In this document: positions 35,340 to 48,199 of the stretch, one piece after another
Layout of the letters: every line of letters begins with the position of its first letter
Numbering within the stretch: the stretch's first letter is position 1
Source: Marsupella aquatica
Taxonomy: Eukaryota; Marchantiophyta
Length of the DNA stretch: 64,000 nucleotides
Direction of reading: 5' to 3'
Assembly (NCBI GenBank): GCA_973895155.1
Contig: OZ316898.1
Coordinates: forward strand, 11,470,001-11,534,000
Notes under the pieces: generated by a model
The model's database searches: none
Seen by the model: only the letters and a program-made list of their open reading frames with translations
What the model was told of the DNA's origin: nothing
Position numbers and translations under genes: made by a program

Positions 35340-35560
35340 TCAGTATAACCTACTTACTTCCATAGTACTAGTCAAAATTTAGCAAATTAGGATAGCACTC
35401 ATTTGGGATCCAAGTTCCCATGGGAGGGGGTATATCCAAGGGGAACACAATGTGTGCTCACATTTGAGAGTTCAGTATTTTGTGTGTGACTGGAGGGTGA
35501 GAGAGATTAGGTCATAGTGGAGCTTTTGGAGCTAGGCTATGGTGGATGTACATGTTTTTT
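35340..35560. repeat. Dispersed LTR-like repeat, copy 2
   Basis: Collinear with 14690-14870: ATAACCTACTTACTTCCAT, CCCATGGGAGGGGGT, TCCAAGGGG, GGGTGAGAGAGA and CTATGGTG. It has about 40 bp extra in the first half. Confidence 0.45.
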
Positions 35561-36639
35561 TCATTGATTTTTATCAGTGTCTGCAATTATGGCCTCCAGC
35601 TTCTTCTTCTTCGAGGAAATTGAATAGACCCTGACATTGTCCACACAGTAAATGCCTGAAGGAAAAGGGCTTCCCAAATCCCAAGCCTACTCCCGGCTGT
35701 TTCTTTCGAAGCGCCCCGTCAGAGAAGATGTTTATAAACCTCGACTCCTACTGCAAAGCAATCCACAATGAAAAATCCACCTCACTCACACTTGCGCATC
35801 TTCCACTTGAAAGACCATCGACCACGTCCATAACAGAGGCTTATCAACATTCTGGGCTTACGAAACTTTTTCATATCAAAATCGAATCGATCTGCATCAC
35901 GAATCAACAATCTGAGCTCACGGCTTCCGACTCTAACCAAACTCCTGCACTCGAATCGATCTGCACATTCTCGTTGTGGAGATCAGGCGATGATGGATTT
36001 GCCAAGATAAAACACCTCTGTGAGATTCGAAACAGATTATTGACGCTCAAGCAGGTTCAATTTTTTCACTGTGCGATGCTCCCATAGAATTGCTGCACAA
36101 GGTCAATGTGATACTTTGGACAGGAATTTCTTTGTTGAGTGCAATTTCTTGTTTCAGTTCCTTTTGGCTTGAGAAGGAAAATATTGAGCAATGTATATTG
36201 CGCAATAGAGGAATTGGAAAACAGGGTTGTATGTATCAGGCGCTGCTATCACATCCATGCCATCAGATGGTCCAGGAAAATGTGAGCACGGTTGACTACA
36301 GTGGGATGGGAGTAACCAGCAAGAAATGGAGCAAAGGAGAGAAAACAAGTCAAGTCAAGTCAAGCGAAGCAAGAACGAACAACTTATTACAACTCACGAG
36401 CAGCATAGCTTTGCATTTGCACTGCATTGCGCGGCATTGAATTGCGTTGCACAGCAACACAAGATAGCAAGGCCGCGCATCTTAACTCACGATTCGACTT
36501 TGGTTAATTAACCGAGGTCAAATTTTAGAAAATGTATCAAAACTTTTTACGGACTGATTTGAGTCCCATGAAACTTTCGCTAAAACTTTGGTGCAACTTT
36601 GGCAATCCATGGGGGATGAGCAGAAGAACCCTCTTGGTT

Positions 36640-36790
36640 TGTAGGCTTTTAATTGGGCACCCCTTGGCTTGTTTTTTTGGGGGCCCTTGTTCCTCTTTTC
36701 CTCCCCCTTCATTGGGTTGCTTTCCCTTTGGGATCTTGCCTCCAGGTTTGTCATTTTTCCCCCTTGGGTACTGTGATATTTATTCTTGGT
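36640..36790 (-). pseudogene. Remnant of a basic, proline-rich reading frame (copy 1)
   Basis: On the minus strand one frame reads GKNDKPGGKIPKGKQPNEGG followed by a Lys/Gln/Pro-rich stretch. It aligns with GKNVKPGDRVPMGEQPNNG encoded at 57727 on the plus strand. The shared protein-level pattern in two distant places suggests fragments of one repeated coding element, perhaps a transposon gag or ORF1, but the family is not recognised. Confidence 0.4.
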
Positions 36791-38650
36791 CCATCCGGGC
36801 TCTAAATTCATTTTTTGAAACTTCTCAAACTTTCTTTGAGGTACTGTCTCATCCATAGGCATAGTGTTTGAGTTGTTATTAGAGGATTTTTCCTGAACTG
36901 GGTGGCAAACCTCTATTGTGGAGACAACATTGCAGACTAAAGGATGCAATAAATTCTCTTTCAATTGATTTTTATTGATGACCTTACTGTCTTAGAAATG
37001 TCTCCTTTCCTGCAATGGAACAAAGTTGAGTGTAGTTTAAAATGGATCCATGCATCGTTTTATAAAATGATTTCATGGGTTTTTTCCTCTGACTGGATGA
37101 CTTCCAGAGTTTGCAAGTTTGAGATAGCTTTGATACTAGGGCAGGGCTCAAGATTATTGTTCAATTAGACATTGGTAGTGGTTCATATAAGCTCCAAAAG
37201 TACTAAAAGCCAGACCCAAACACAATACGGATTTCTTTTCTCAACCAACGCCTAAAGATAGTCAACATTCTCAGTAAACTCCAATCAGTTGACTAGGGCC
37301 AAATGTCACGCATAATACTTGGACACTGTGCAATAAACCAGAGAGCTGCACTCAATTCTTCCCAATACCTGGTGGATTGTCCCCCTTTACCAAAAGTGCT
37401 CTATTCCAAACAAAATGCTTGCCCTCAACTCTTTGTTACATTTTCCTCCATTGCCAACCCTTGTTTATTGATAGAGGGAGATCATGGCACGAAGAGTAGT
37501 CAAGTGATGAAAGTCCCCCAGTCTATTATGAGGGTAGGGTAGTCTTACCAGCATTTCTTTTAGTGGCAAAAATTCCCTCTTGAAAGAATCTGAGCCACTT
37601 TTGGCAAAAGTTTGCTAGACTTTTATCTTTGACTAGCCATGTTCCTCCCTAGCCACAAACCTTGTTAGCTAGAATCTAATGGTATCCTTAAACCCCAAAC
37701 CCGGGGAGATCTGGTCATAGACCCTAGATTATATAATGAATATTCCCAGAATCTTCTCCTTGCTCACCACCCTGGCCATAAAGGAAAATACATTAAGCTG
37801 TTGTGTACGGAGAAAAGAGAAACAAAGTGACGTTCACCACTGGCCATAAAGGGACAACATTAAGCTGGTGGGTAGGGTTAAAAAGAAGGTCGAGAAGAGA
37901 GAGTGTGGGAGTTACTCTAGAGTGCAGCTGTGGCAAAGAATGACGATAACTTGGTCCAGTCTATGTGGCCCGGTAAACTGGTTTGTGATTCCGTTCACTC
38001 TATGTGACCAATCCTTTGCTTCGGGGCCTGGTAAAGTACGTTGCCTTTTTCCCCGAAATGGAATTTACTTTTGTCATCCACAAGTGAATTGCAAGGCACA
38101 TTGGCCGAATCTACCCACCAACCCGTGGTCCCCGGAGGAAAGGGGCTTGAAGTCGACTCGAGGCCTCTGGTGGTCCCAAGTGGTTTGCTTTTGGTCAATT
38201 TCATTTATCCAACTTGTAGCGTATCGTCATCTATCAAGTCCTCAACCTACGGTCATAAAATTCCCTCAGAGGCGAACGCGTCTGAAAGCCGTCAGATCTT
38301 ACCCCACGTTATGATAACAGGGTAAAGTCCAAACTCGGAATCTGGTCCGAGCCGCAAACTGAAAGTCGGACTGGATGAGGATCTGCAGGAGATTCATTTT
38401 CAAGGCGGAAAATCCTGACACAGACGCCTAAATCAATTTAGTGGTCTGCTCTCCTATTTCTACGGCCGAGATCGTCCCTCCCTGTCCGGATCACAGTTCC
38501 TCGGACCAATAAAGTCGTAAGACAAAAGAAACAAAGGCCAACTAGTTTACTAATTAAGGCGCCAACACAGTATTAATGGCAATTAACATGTACTGTAATA
38601 ACAAGGAGCCAACTAGCCCGCATCCGCTAACTTCGTTTCCTTAAAAAAAA

Positions 38651-40619
38651 AGGCTATGCGTGTGGTCTTTGTCTTGTGGTGCCTTTTCTCCGACGGTTGC
38701 TTACCCGCCATCTTCGCTTTTACTCACTCCCCTCCCCCGACTACTTGCGCCCCTCCTCTCCTCGCCCATGAGCCCATCCGCCCCGCCCCCCGCCCCCCGC
38801 TCCTCGCCCTCTCTGGCTTTCCTTTCCTTTCCTTTCCTTTCCTTTCCTTTCCTTTCCTTTTTCGTTCGCTTCCCGTCCCCATAGAACCCTCCCCTGGTCC
38901 GAAGGGCGGCGCAAGAGGCAGCAACCTCATCAACCTCCTCCGCTCCCCCTCTTGCGTCCATCATCACCATCATCATCATCATCATCCGCTCTCTGCCTCT
39001 CTCAGGCTCTGGGTTCGCTGCCCCGCCCTCGTCTCATGATCAATCCGTCATCATTCATCCCCAAGACGTCGTCAGCATCCTACACCGCGCCTCTTCCTCC
39101 TCCGTTTCTCGTCCTCGCCTTGTGCTTCCTCCTCGTTGCCTCGCTTGCTCGGAGGTGGCCTGGCCTGATCACAGCAGTCTGTTTCTGTTGGGATCAATGG
39201 GGATGTTGTACACAACTTATTACTTACTGCGGCCTGCTCAATCAACAACAATTCCGCTTCAGCGACCTTCGGGTTTCGGTGCGCCACGGGCTGGAGAATG
39301 TGAAATTTGCGGGTGACGAAATTGACTTGACTAGAGAGAGAGAGAGAGAGGGAGAGGGAGAGGGAGATTGATGCTGATTTGGCGATGATTCTGCCGCTGG
39401 AGAGAGTGAGGGAGGAGCCCAGCCAATGACATGCGCCTCGCACTCTCGCAGTAAGTGGCAGCAGCCGCAGGAGGAGCATTGCGGTACGCCCGGATTAAAT
39501 AATGGTTTTGTGTTGGAGGGAGAAGGAGGAGAGTAGAGTAGATGCTGCTTGCCTGCGTGGCCCAATTTGATGATGATTGGTGTGTTGTTTATGTTATTGT
39601 TGTCGTACTACTGAAATGTGGGAAGGATTTGTTGCGTGGGTTGGGCGTCTGCTATTGCGAATTGTTTTTGTGCTGCGTCTGGAGTTGATATCTGATTTTT
39701 GATTTGCTGATTGCTCATTTTACCGATGTGGAGATTGTTGTTGGGGTTTTGGCGAGCCGGGAGCAATGATCTAATGCAGCGTTCTGGTCGTCTTCTTCTT
39801 CTATCAGTGGCGGAGTTTGCGATTGAGCCGAGAGGGAATTGGAGAATTGAGCTGAAAGGCTATGAAAGACTTTTTCCCCTCGCTGACTACTGAAGGAGGG
39901 TCAATTGTATGTATTGGAATTTAAAAACATAATGCTTCATCCACGCACAGCACATCATAAGGCAGCATGCATGTGAGGAACGAAGGGGTCGAGAGCGAGG
40001 GTGATTGAAAGTGGACGACGACGTGGTATGAGAATCATTGCAGTCCGCCACGAGATGTCAATCACGCCATGGAGCAGCATCGATATTTAGGTGGCCGAGA
40101 GGGTTTGGAACGCAGTGAAGGCAATTGAGAAGTGCTTAGCCGCTGGCCTGGTTGGTTTGGGGTTTGGTCCGCAGAAGAATGTAGCTGACCTGCTATGGGA
40201 GCCAGACGAGATTTTGCGGACAGTCGAGAAACCTGACCGGTGACCACGAGGACGTAGTGAAATAGGATGACATTAAGGTGGGGAGGTTTCAGAAGGAACG
40301 GAGGCGACCGAGGCACCGGGACGAGGCCAAAGTTCGTCTCCCTTGCCTGTGAAGAGAACCATCTTTGCTCGCTCGATTGACTAAAATTTCACTTGGTCCG
40401 TCAAGACCCGCATGCTCGGTATCGGAGGGCAGAGCATTAATCAAATTTGAACCGTCCATCCGTACTGGTTGTTCTTCTGCGTGCTACGCATGTTCGAGGT
40501 GTGAATTAGTTATCACAGACAGTCGCTAACTAGACTTTGACTCTTCTGACGGAGGAGGAAAGTAACAGGTCTCGTAGGGACACAATAACTGCCGGGAATT
40601 TCTTTGGCGGGTCGCTACC
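38651..40619 (+). promoter_or_regulatory. Promoter and 5' UTR region of the AIRP2-like gene
   Basis: GC-rich to about 39500, with a TTTCC microsatellite (38817-38860), a CAT run (about 38960-38987) and a GA run (39331-39366). Such homopurine/homopyrimidine tracts are common in plant 5' regions. Long open frames on both strands follow from low-complexity sequence; none matches a known protein. A 5' UTR intron is possible but not provable here. Confidence 0.4.
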
Positions 40620-43600
40620 ATGTTACTGCTGAGCATGGGGCAGGGGAAGTCGTTCAAGGAGTCCCTTAAGGCTCTGGAAGCTGATATTCAACATGCTAAC
40701 ACGTTGTGAGTCCTCCATCTTGTCATTTATTTATCCCTTCTGATGGAAATCGAAGTCGTCCTGTTGGATTAGTGTGGATGAGCGAGAGGGCGAGCAAGAA
40801 AGGCCAGCCGACGAACACCTTCTTGGAAGAATTTAGTCCGTCATTTTCACGCCGTTATGTGCGGGGGAATAGGAATATCTTCTATTAGATGATGTTCCAT
40901 GATTTGGTGGCGGATTTGGTCTTCGTGCCATTGCTAATGGTTTTACTACTTTTGGGCTTCAGCTATTGGTATAAGAACTGTTTTGTTTGTACCGTGGAGG
41001 ACGTCCTAGATTTTCACCTCGCATTTTGAGGATTCTATCGTACTTACTCTCTAAACTTTCTTCTATACTAGGGCTTCAGAGTTTCCAAGAGACCATGATG
41101 GGGCATGCCTCCAAATGAGACTTTCGTACAGCCCTGCCGCACACTTTCTCCTCTTCCTTGTCCGGTGGACTGATTGTAGCCTTGCTGGTGCTCTGGGACT
41201 CCTGCGCATTCTCATCTACAAGGTGTGTGATACTTCCCTTACACCGATGTACACGCTTTCAAGTCTGGTTAGAATTCGACTCACCCATGGCGCTGTAAGG
41301 GACTTATTTTCGTTGCACACAAAGTTCAACTGTTGCCACACCCAAGTGATGGGCTAACCTAGGACTGAGGAAGTGCAAGGTTTCTACGATTGATGCATCA
41401 TATGAGGTTCTGAGTCGATCTGCAAAAACAGCGGGGTCCGTATGATGATGCGCAGGTATACATGGATGGGACGACAACGATGTCCACTCACGAGAGAAAG
41501 GCCAGCTTAAGAGAATTCTATGGTATGTAGTATTTCCCAGCTATGATTTGGTTTTGAAATCAGAAACAATTTTGCTTACTGGTGAGTGCATAATTGAAAG
41601 AAGATCGTTTTCAATCTGGATTTCTTTTCTACGACTTTGAGTAAATTAGCTATGAATGGTTGGCGTGTAGTAGAGGCTAAGCAACTTGTCCGCTTATTCT
41701 GCACTAAATTCGAGTAATGTAAAAGAAAATTTAGAGCCCTGAAAACCATTTGGACATAGACCATGTGGTCTGGATGACGGAGCTATGCTAAGCGCAGCTG
41801 AAGTGGGATGTGGCGAGTTCTTCAGTGTACAGTGGATGGAGTTTCCTTTGGGCTGACATTTGGGTAGGATTATACTGCATATGTAGTTAACGAGCTTTGA
41901 CATTCTCTATTGAACTTCGAGCTTCAAGTTTTTCAGTCATTTCTTCCCCTGCTGATTGTCAGCTGTGTCAATCTGTTTGAAGACAGTTCTTGGTAAACTT
42001 GGAGTCAAAATCTTCCATTTAGTAGGGGAATTGTTGAGACAGGAAGCAATGTGTCTTGCAGCGTCACATTTGGGACCTAGAATCAGCATATAGTCTATTT
42101 GTACTTCCTCTCTTGTGGAAAGGTCCTATAACAGTCCTTCACACCGCAATTTGTAGGTTTCGTTTTCAATTTTGGAATTTTGTAGAGGTTTAGACAGAAC
42201 AGATCCTCGCCAGAATGGTTGTGTAGAGATGAAAATAGTGCGGAATGCGGTCTGCTTCGTTTTGTTAGACATTAAAGGAACGGAAACGGTTATGCCTGTG
42301 TCAAGATGTAGTCCATGTAAATTTGTGAGAGGACTTCGTGTGACCATTTGTGATGTCTCCTAGTGGCAAAAGTGGATTCCGGATGGGAATGATCTACCAC
42401 TGGGCTTCGCCCTTCTGGTCTGCCCCTTTGTGCTATGGTTGTTGGTGAGAGCTCAATTTGTAGAGGTTGTTGAATTGCATGATCGTTCCCAGATCCATGG
42501 TCGATGGTTGTTCCGTGCAAAGTGGGTCAAAGGCTCTAACGGTTTGCATGATAGGGTTGAGATGCAATTTTTATTAGAACTCATGGCCTCACGGAGGCGT
42601 AGATTGGCCTGCCAGTTACCTAATTCCCCAGGATCTTGATGACCTTCAGTACCATCCTCACAATTCAGTGCCGTATGTGAAGAAGGCCACTTCTTCATCT
42701 GGGGGGACATTATTTCCTAAGTTTTGGAGGGGCTGTTACGAAAGTTGCTATATATTTTGATACTGATTCGTATATCTCTTTATTGACTCAGTGCCTTACG
42801 TATGTATGCAATGGATCCGAGGTTTTGATTGGGTCAGATGGCCCGCAAAGTTCATGTCGCAGTGATTGGATTTCTCATAAACCTGAAGCAGGAATAAACT
42901 CTTGTCCGTCCCAATGAGCTTGTTAGCGTCCGTAGTCGGAACAGCGCGCCATGCACTGTGCCAGAATCTGTACGATAATGAACGCGTTTGCACGCTATCA
43001 CCAGTGAAAGTCAGGTCGCCCTGTCCTTTTCTAAGCTAACTCAAGATATCTTGGTAACCTAATGAAGGTGTGATTTTGTAGTCTTTCTTGTCCTGTTCCT
43101 TCACGACTCTTTCCTGCTACGTGAGGAAGCTGACATTCTACTTTGTGAGGGGAAACAAATCACTTGAACCTGGAGAATGAAATGGATCGGGACTTGATTA
43201 TAGGAGAGATTGGAACAAACGGAAACCCACACACCACGTATTCGTTCGGTAATGGAACGATGGCATACAGGGCTTCTGGAGCGATGTCATTAAACAGAGG
43301 AATTGGTCGTGGAGACTACGCAGATGTTTGCTCGGAGGCCAGGATAGAGATTGCCAACGGGGATGTAGTTACCTTCGGACAGACGAGAAAGAGCTTGTAG
43401 AGTTGGTAGAGGTGTGGAATAGGGAAATGAGGTTTGTGAAAGCTCGCGGGACAGAACTAGTTAAGAATTGAAGAAAGGAAAAAAACATTGTGAGAGCTCC
43501 ATGGATTAGCAAGAATCTGCCTGGAGTGCACGATTTCAAACAGTACTCGTTGGGCACGGATATAGCGAGAACGCTGGGTAGGAGGCGACGTACAGAGTAG

Positions 43601-45552
43601 AGATGAATATGACTGATAAACCTGATGATTATCTACGTGGGGGAAGAAAGGGAATATGTGATGATGCAGTAGAAATACGACCTAGGATGTCCTCAAGATG
43701 AGGCGGTTATCACAAACTGAGGCTCGGTTTTTGGAATTCTCTGCAACGGTGAGGACAGCCACGGACATGCTCTGTCTGAGACGGGTATGACAGACAAGAT
43801 GCCGACGACAAAGCTGTATCTTTAAGATCATCTGAAAGCATCGTAGTTTGTGCTGTCGGGGAAACGAACTCTAGTTGGAATCGTTCTTAATTGTACGTGG
43901 TAAAATACTGCGGACTTACTCACCTGTCCTGTATGGCCAAGGTGGGGGTAAATTAGTTTGTTTTTCTGTCTTGAACGGAAATGAGGAAGAACACTTAGTA
44001 GTCTCTCCACACCCCAATAGTGACGTACATTCAATGTAGGGAACCCAGTTCAGAGTGAGCCCCCACGGATCGACAGGGACCCGCACCAGGAGGGAGAGAG
44101 GATAATGGCCTGAATCAGAGTACTATAGCACAGTCAGAAGCAGTGCTATAGCCTGGTCAAGGGAGGCGTCTTAATTTGTTGTCGTCTTAAATTAAGACGC
44201 CTCCCTTATGAACAAGAGGTCGTAGAAGAAAATCCCCTAAAACAAACTAATTTGTTCTGATTATCTACTCCTACCCTAGTTGTCCACTTTGTGGCCCTGC
44301 TTTAATCCTCTTGCTTCGGTGATAATGGCCTGAATCAGAGTACTATAGCACAGTCAGACGGCTCGCAATTTTGGAGATAGCATCGCTAAGAGAGAAAAGA
44401 GGGGTACTGATACGAGGAGACCGGAATTCCGGCGACCCTAAAGGGTCTGAATAATTTCGAAGTGATTGATCTTAAAGTAGGCAATCGAATGCGCAAAGAA
44501 GGCTTGGTGGCCACCTTCCCTATTACGTGCGTGGTAGTCAAGCTCCGTTTGATGGAATAGCATCCAGTGCACACTTTCTCTCTCCTAGCTGCAGTGCTTT
44601 CACCTCGTTCGCTAATATGAGCTAGCGAGAATGTGCAAGTTGAGTCAAGGGCATTGGACAGTTTGTAAGGCATAGGATTTCTCCGTGTAATTTAAATGAC
44701 GACTGACAGGAAATGTAGTGCACTGACCGTGATTTTAGTCCTGACCCAGAGACTTAGGCACTTCTTACCGGTCGTTCGAAACAGTGCAGGTTTAAATCTT
44801 CTCTCTTCAGTGTGAATGACTCCTGTCACGGGAAATATCCTCTTGCTAATGGTTGACTGATTCAGCTGTAAAAGAAATCAAGCTTTATATTTCATTGGAA
44901 TCCGGATGTCTGTTAACGGTGCTTTTCTCGTTGTCGCAGCCTACATTTTCCCCTCCTTGCAGCAACTGCAAGGTGGAATCACAGAGGTTGAAGATATGAA
45001 GCAGAAGGCTCTGTGTGTGGAGAGATATAAGAAGAAATCGGATGAAGAGAGGGGACACATGTCGGATCTGGATTTGGAGAGGGAGGCGGAATGTGGTATA
45101 TGTATGGAAACCAATAACAAAATTGCTCTGCCGGATTGCAACCATGCCATGTGCATAAAATGCTACAGAGAATGGTAGGTCCTTTCTGAAAGTAATTGTG
45201 GTATGGGGGAGATTCTACATGTTAGCTGATGTTTTCGGACCACCAGAAGAAGTTGAATCAGGTGATTGATGTCTGGTTGTTTTAGTTTCGTTGTTACAGC
45301 ACTGGACTAGTCGAAGATATCTAACTCCACCTCAAATGCAGGCATGCAAGGGCCCAGTCATGCCCATTTTGCCGTGACAGTCTGAAGCGTGTGAATTCCC
45401 GTGATTTGTGGATCTTCACGGATAGTGGCGACGTGCAGGACATGGTGACATTAGCTAGAGATAACTTGCAACGACTCTTCATGTACATAGATAAATTACC
45501 TCTTTTAGTGTCTGAGAGTGTATTCGCTGTTTATGATGCACACATCAAGTGA
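40620..45552 (+). CDS. AIRP2: AIRP2-like RING-type E3 ubiquitin-protein ligase
   Basis: E3 ligases of this family move ubiquitin from an E2 to target proteins; Arabidopsis AIRP2 acts in abscisic-acid and drought signalling in the cytosol. Five exons join in frame: 40620-40705, 41072-41222, 41456-41522, 44940-45174 and 45342-45552 (249 aa, GT-AG introns). Hallmarks are KSFKESLKALEADIQHANTL, then DGACLQMRLSYSPAAHFLLF, GALGLLRILIYK and DGTTTMSTHERKASLREFY. The C3HC4 RING uses Cys153, Cys156, Cys168, His170, Cys173, Cys176, Cys187 and Cys190. The tail DNLQRLFMYIDKLPLLV matches the family. The start could also be the second Met (40635), which is closer to the Arabidopsis N-terminus and has a better context (A at -3, G at +4). 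Intron 3 is unusually long (3.4 kb). Confidence 0.95.
41523..44939 (+). other. Long intron 3 of the AIRP2-like gene
   Basis: The intron is 3417 bp; the other three are about 170 to 370 bp. It holds no coding sequence I can support. Near its 3' part lies a structured block (44101-44358) with a perfect hairpin between direct repeats. Confidence 0.8.
44101..44358. repeat. 38-bp direct repeats enclosing a perfect 19-bp hairpin
   Basis: The identical 38-mer starting GATAATGGCCTGAATCAGAG lies at 44101-44138 and 44321-44358. Between them, 44159-44177 and 44189-44207 are perfect reverse complements (AAGGGAGGCGTCTTAATTT) with an 11-base loop. The first direct repeat overlaps a smaller inverted repeat (CTATAGCAC and GTGCTATAG). 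Confidence 0.9.
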
Positions 45553-45626
45553 GGATATTCCAAACTCTTTCTACAACCATGGCTCGGGTATATATATGGC
45601 GGCAGTGCTCAATCTGCAGCGTCCTC

Positions 45627-45683
<57 letters not shown>

Positions 45684-47139
45684 TACTGGGCATTCCCTTT
45701 CCTTTCAAGCCTTCCCAAGTGTCGTGAGAGTAGCATGCATTGTTCGAAATGGAGACATTTCCTGCCATACCCCTACTTCAGTTCTCTTCACTCCTAGCCA
45801 TTTTGCATTGTATCATTTATTTGGAGAGCTCTTTGGAGAGTCGGTTGCTTCACTATGCACCTTCACTTCTCTGTAAATTAGCGGTGCGAGACCATGTACA
45901 TAGCTAAAATGTTTCTGGGCCATTGATGAAGTCGTCTAGGGTGAAGAAAATGGGCCCAATTTAGGATTTGGGAAAAACATTAAAGAACTCTCGTGCCGGC
46001 TGGTGCAATTGCATGTTAAGCCAGAGTTTTTTAACTCGCTCTCCTTTTGAGCAAACTATACAGAGTCCTTGGGCAGATCAGCAGCTTGTGTGGTCAAAAT
46101 TGTTGTACTACTGTTATAGCCAACACCAATGGACATCGGTTCTTTCGAGCTCGTGCATTGTGAATCATGCCGTGTGTTTCATGTCCGTAGGAAAAAGAGG
46201 GATTTTGTTCCTTTCATCGATGTTGGCTATTTGGCTTTGATGTCGTCGGCCTGCAAACTTGCTCCTCGGTGTTACCCACAAGAACCCCCGTTTGTTTTGT
46301 TATTGCTTGGCACGGAAGTATCTCATCCGCCATGCAATTGCCAGGCACGAGACCTGAACCAGAAACCGAGTGTTACCTCATGCTGTATAACGGTAAGTTT
46401 TCATTGTAAAAGTATCACTGCCACAGCACCGCATTATAAGTGTAAGGTGGAATATAAGTAAAAATAAAAAAGTGTCGGAGGACTTGTAGCTTGTCATGAT
46501 GGTACAAAATGTACAATCTTATTATGCTTTCTCATTATGGCAAAGGCGGCGAATCTCTGACTCTGTGGCTTACGTCACTATGAAGCATTCTTTGGGTTTT
46601 CACCTTTCACGGAAGACATTCGTCTGTAGTCAGTGGTCTGTGGTCAATTTGTGGCGCAGACGGTAGGCTTTGGTGATCATTCATTCATGATCCCTTCGTC
46701 GGAGTTTACAACACTAGTATCGTTTGATTACGGTCTCCTACAGTGTCTCGCTTGGTGCAGCAATTACAGATCATTCTTCAGTTCCTTCATGAAAATTAAG
46801 GCAAATTCGTAATTCAACTCAGTTTGCCCCAACGCCAAATTCATTATTCTGAACCAGCGTCATTTTAAAGGTTTTTACTTTATAGCAAGAGTGTCCAATG
46901 TGGAAAGTGTGAAGGATAAGATGCTAAAAAAAAATCCTTATCTGATTTAAGGATGATAGTTAGATTGTGTCTATTGGGGCCTGTGATTAGGTGGGACACT
47001 GGCTAATGAGACAGAAAAATACTAGCAAATTTTAGCCAACAGTAGCCAGAGCTTTTTGGGGAGGTGGCATTTGGCAAATTTTGGCCACTACAAACATGCT
47101 GTTCTGAACACCTTACCTACGCCTTCAAGTCTTTTAGAC
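45553..47139. other. 3' UTR and downstream spacer of the AIRP2-like gene
   Basis: No further coding exon is recognised. An open stretch at 46129-46461 has several Cys residues (CESCRVFHVRRKKRD, CNCQ) but no known domain pattern. Confidence 0.4.
45630..45680. repeat. GA dinucleotide microsatellite
   Basis: About 25 uninterrupted GA units, in the probable 3' UTR of the AIRP2-like gene (stop at 45552). Confidence 0.95.
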
Positions 47140-47582
47140 TATCTAGCCCCCATTGACCAAGATGCCAACATTTGTAGAACTATGAGAAGTGGCCAAAATG
47201 TGACTATCTAGCCCCGGGGTCCTCACTTCTTTTCTTCCCACCCATCACGCGCGAATAAGTATAGGGTTTTTTTATTGGGTTTAGTGAAATACTTTTAAAT
47301 TTTTGTTGAAGAACATTAGGGTTATTTTAATCCAATTTTGAGAATTATAAGAATCATAGGGTTTTTTAAAATCAAATATGGGAATATTCTTAGAATATTC
47401 CATTAAGTTAGGGGTAAAAAAATTCCCAAAAAAAACTTTATTGACTTAACTTTTAGGGTGTTTATTCCCCCAAAACTTCGAGCGTGATATGGGACACCCA
47501 TTGGATTGAGGCCCCCGAGTATCTAGCCCCCATTGACAAAGATACCAGCATTTGTAGAACTATGAGAAGTGGCCAAAATGTG
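47140..47582. repeat. 63-bp direct duplication with a MITE in the second unit
   Basis: 47140-47202 and 47520-47582 are near-identical (start TATCTAGCCCCCATTGAC). A further TATCTAGCCCC sits at 47205-47215 just before the MITE. The layout fits a tandem pair of 65-bp units with a MITE inserted into the second, leaving an 11-bp duplication TATCTAGCCCC. Confidence 0.75.
47216..47519 (+). mobile_element. MITE-like element, copy 2 (about 304 bp)
   Basis: Starts GGGGTCCTCACTTC and ends ATTGAGGCCCCCGAG; the ends form an imperfect terminal inverted repeat (GGGGTCCTCA against GGGGGCCTCA). The inside is AT-rich and non-coding, with CCAATTTTGAGAATTATAAG. Collinear copies lie at 14445-14607 (reverse) and 61050-61345. 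Confidence 0.7.
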
Positions 47583-47989
47583 TGCAGCTATCATTTTCCA
47601 GTTTCTTGTCCTCCTTTGCTGAACATATTGTCTTATTTCATGACTTTATGACTTAAAGGAGAGTTAGTTTCTGAAATATGTTCCTCTTGTTACATGATTC
47701 AAAGAGGAGTATGCTTGATGTGCCCTTTGGTGTAACTTTCTTACCTAATGGGCCCCTATGAAACTTTTTCACCTAATAGGCCCCCTACTACACTTTTGCG
47801 CCAGTTGTTCTTCTAGCAGTTACTCTAACCAATTTCTGCTTGATGCAATGACCAACTACATTTCCAAAAAACTATGTGGTCAACCATGACTGTAAGGTGA
47901 ACTGCACTGTCAAACCCCGCAACCTTGCGCAGCCAAAAACAAAATGGTCAAACGGCACGGTTAGGGGAATCGCAAAATTGCGGCCGCCA

Positions 47990-48100
47990 CTACCCAAACT
48001 GCAAAGTGAAGACAATATGATTATGTCTTTGGATTTGAACTGCAGAAACTACACAAACTGCGAAGTGAAGACAATATGGATTATGTCTTTGGATTTGAAT
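47990..48100. repeat. Local direct duplication of about 42 bp
   Basis: The words AAACTGC.AAGTGAAGACA and TTATGTCTTTGGATTTGAA occur twice, about 58 bp apart, with one extra G in the second copy. The plus frame across it is open but shifts between copies, so it is not a protein repeat. Confidence 0.7.
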
Positions 48101-48199
48101 TTTTACCATACCGGGGGTAGTCATATGGCTTACTTTCACGTGCTCCACATAGGGTTTTTTTAACATTTTTTATCTGGGACTATCAATTCAGAGGACATG

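Larger units (their letters stand above)
31718..38650. other. Intergenic span with degenerate repeats
   Basis: No gene is supported. It starts with a dispersed repeat word (ACTTAGTGGACCTCCT, also at 53457) and a 13-bp perfect inverted repeat (31735-31767). It also holds a 31-bp tandem duplication (34861-34922), an LTR-like repeat copy (about 35340-35560) and a basic, proline-rich remnant (about 36640-36790, minus). Open stretches at 35728-36087, 36518-36964 and 37868-38314 show no recognisable family. Confidence 0.5.

Noticed and set aside
37868-38314. 148-residue plus-strand open frame
   Set aside because: Cys/Trp-rich text without a domain, adjoining a decayed local duplication.
38656-39565. 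Long frames over the TTTCC, CAT and GA runs
   Set aside because: Low-complexity sequence gives stop-free frames on both strands; it is the 5' region of the AIRP2-like gene.
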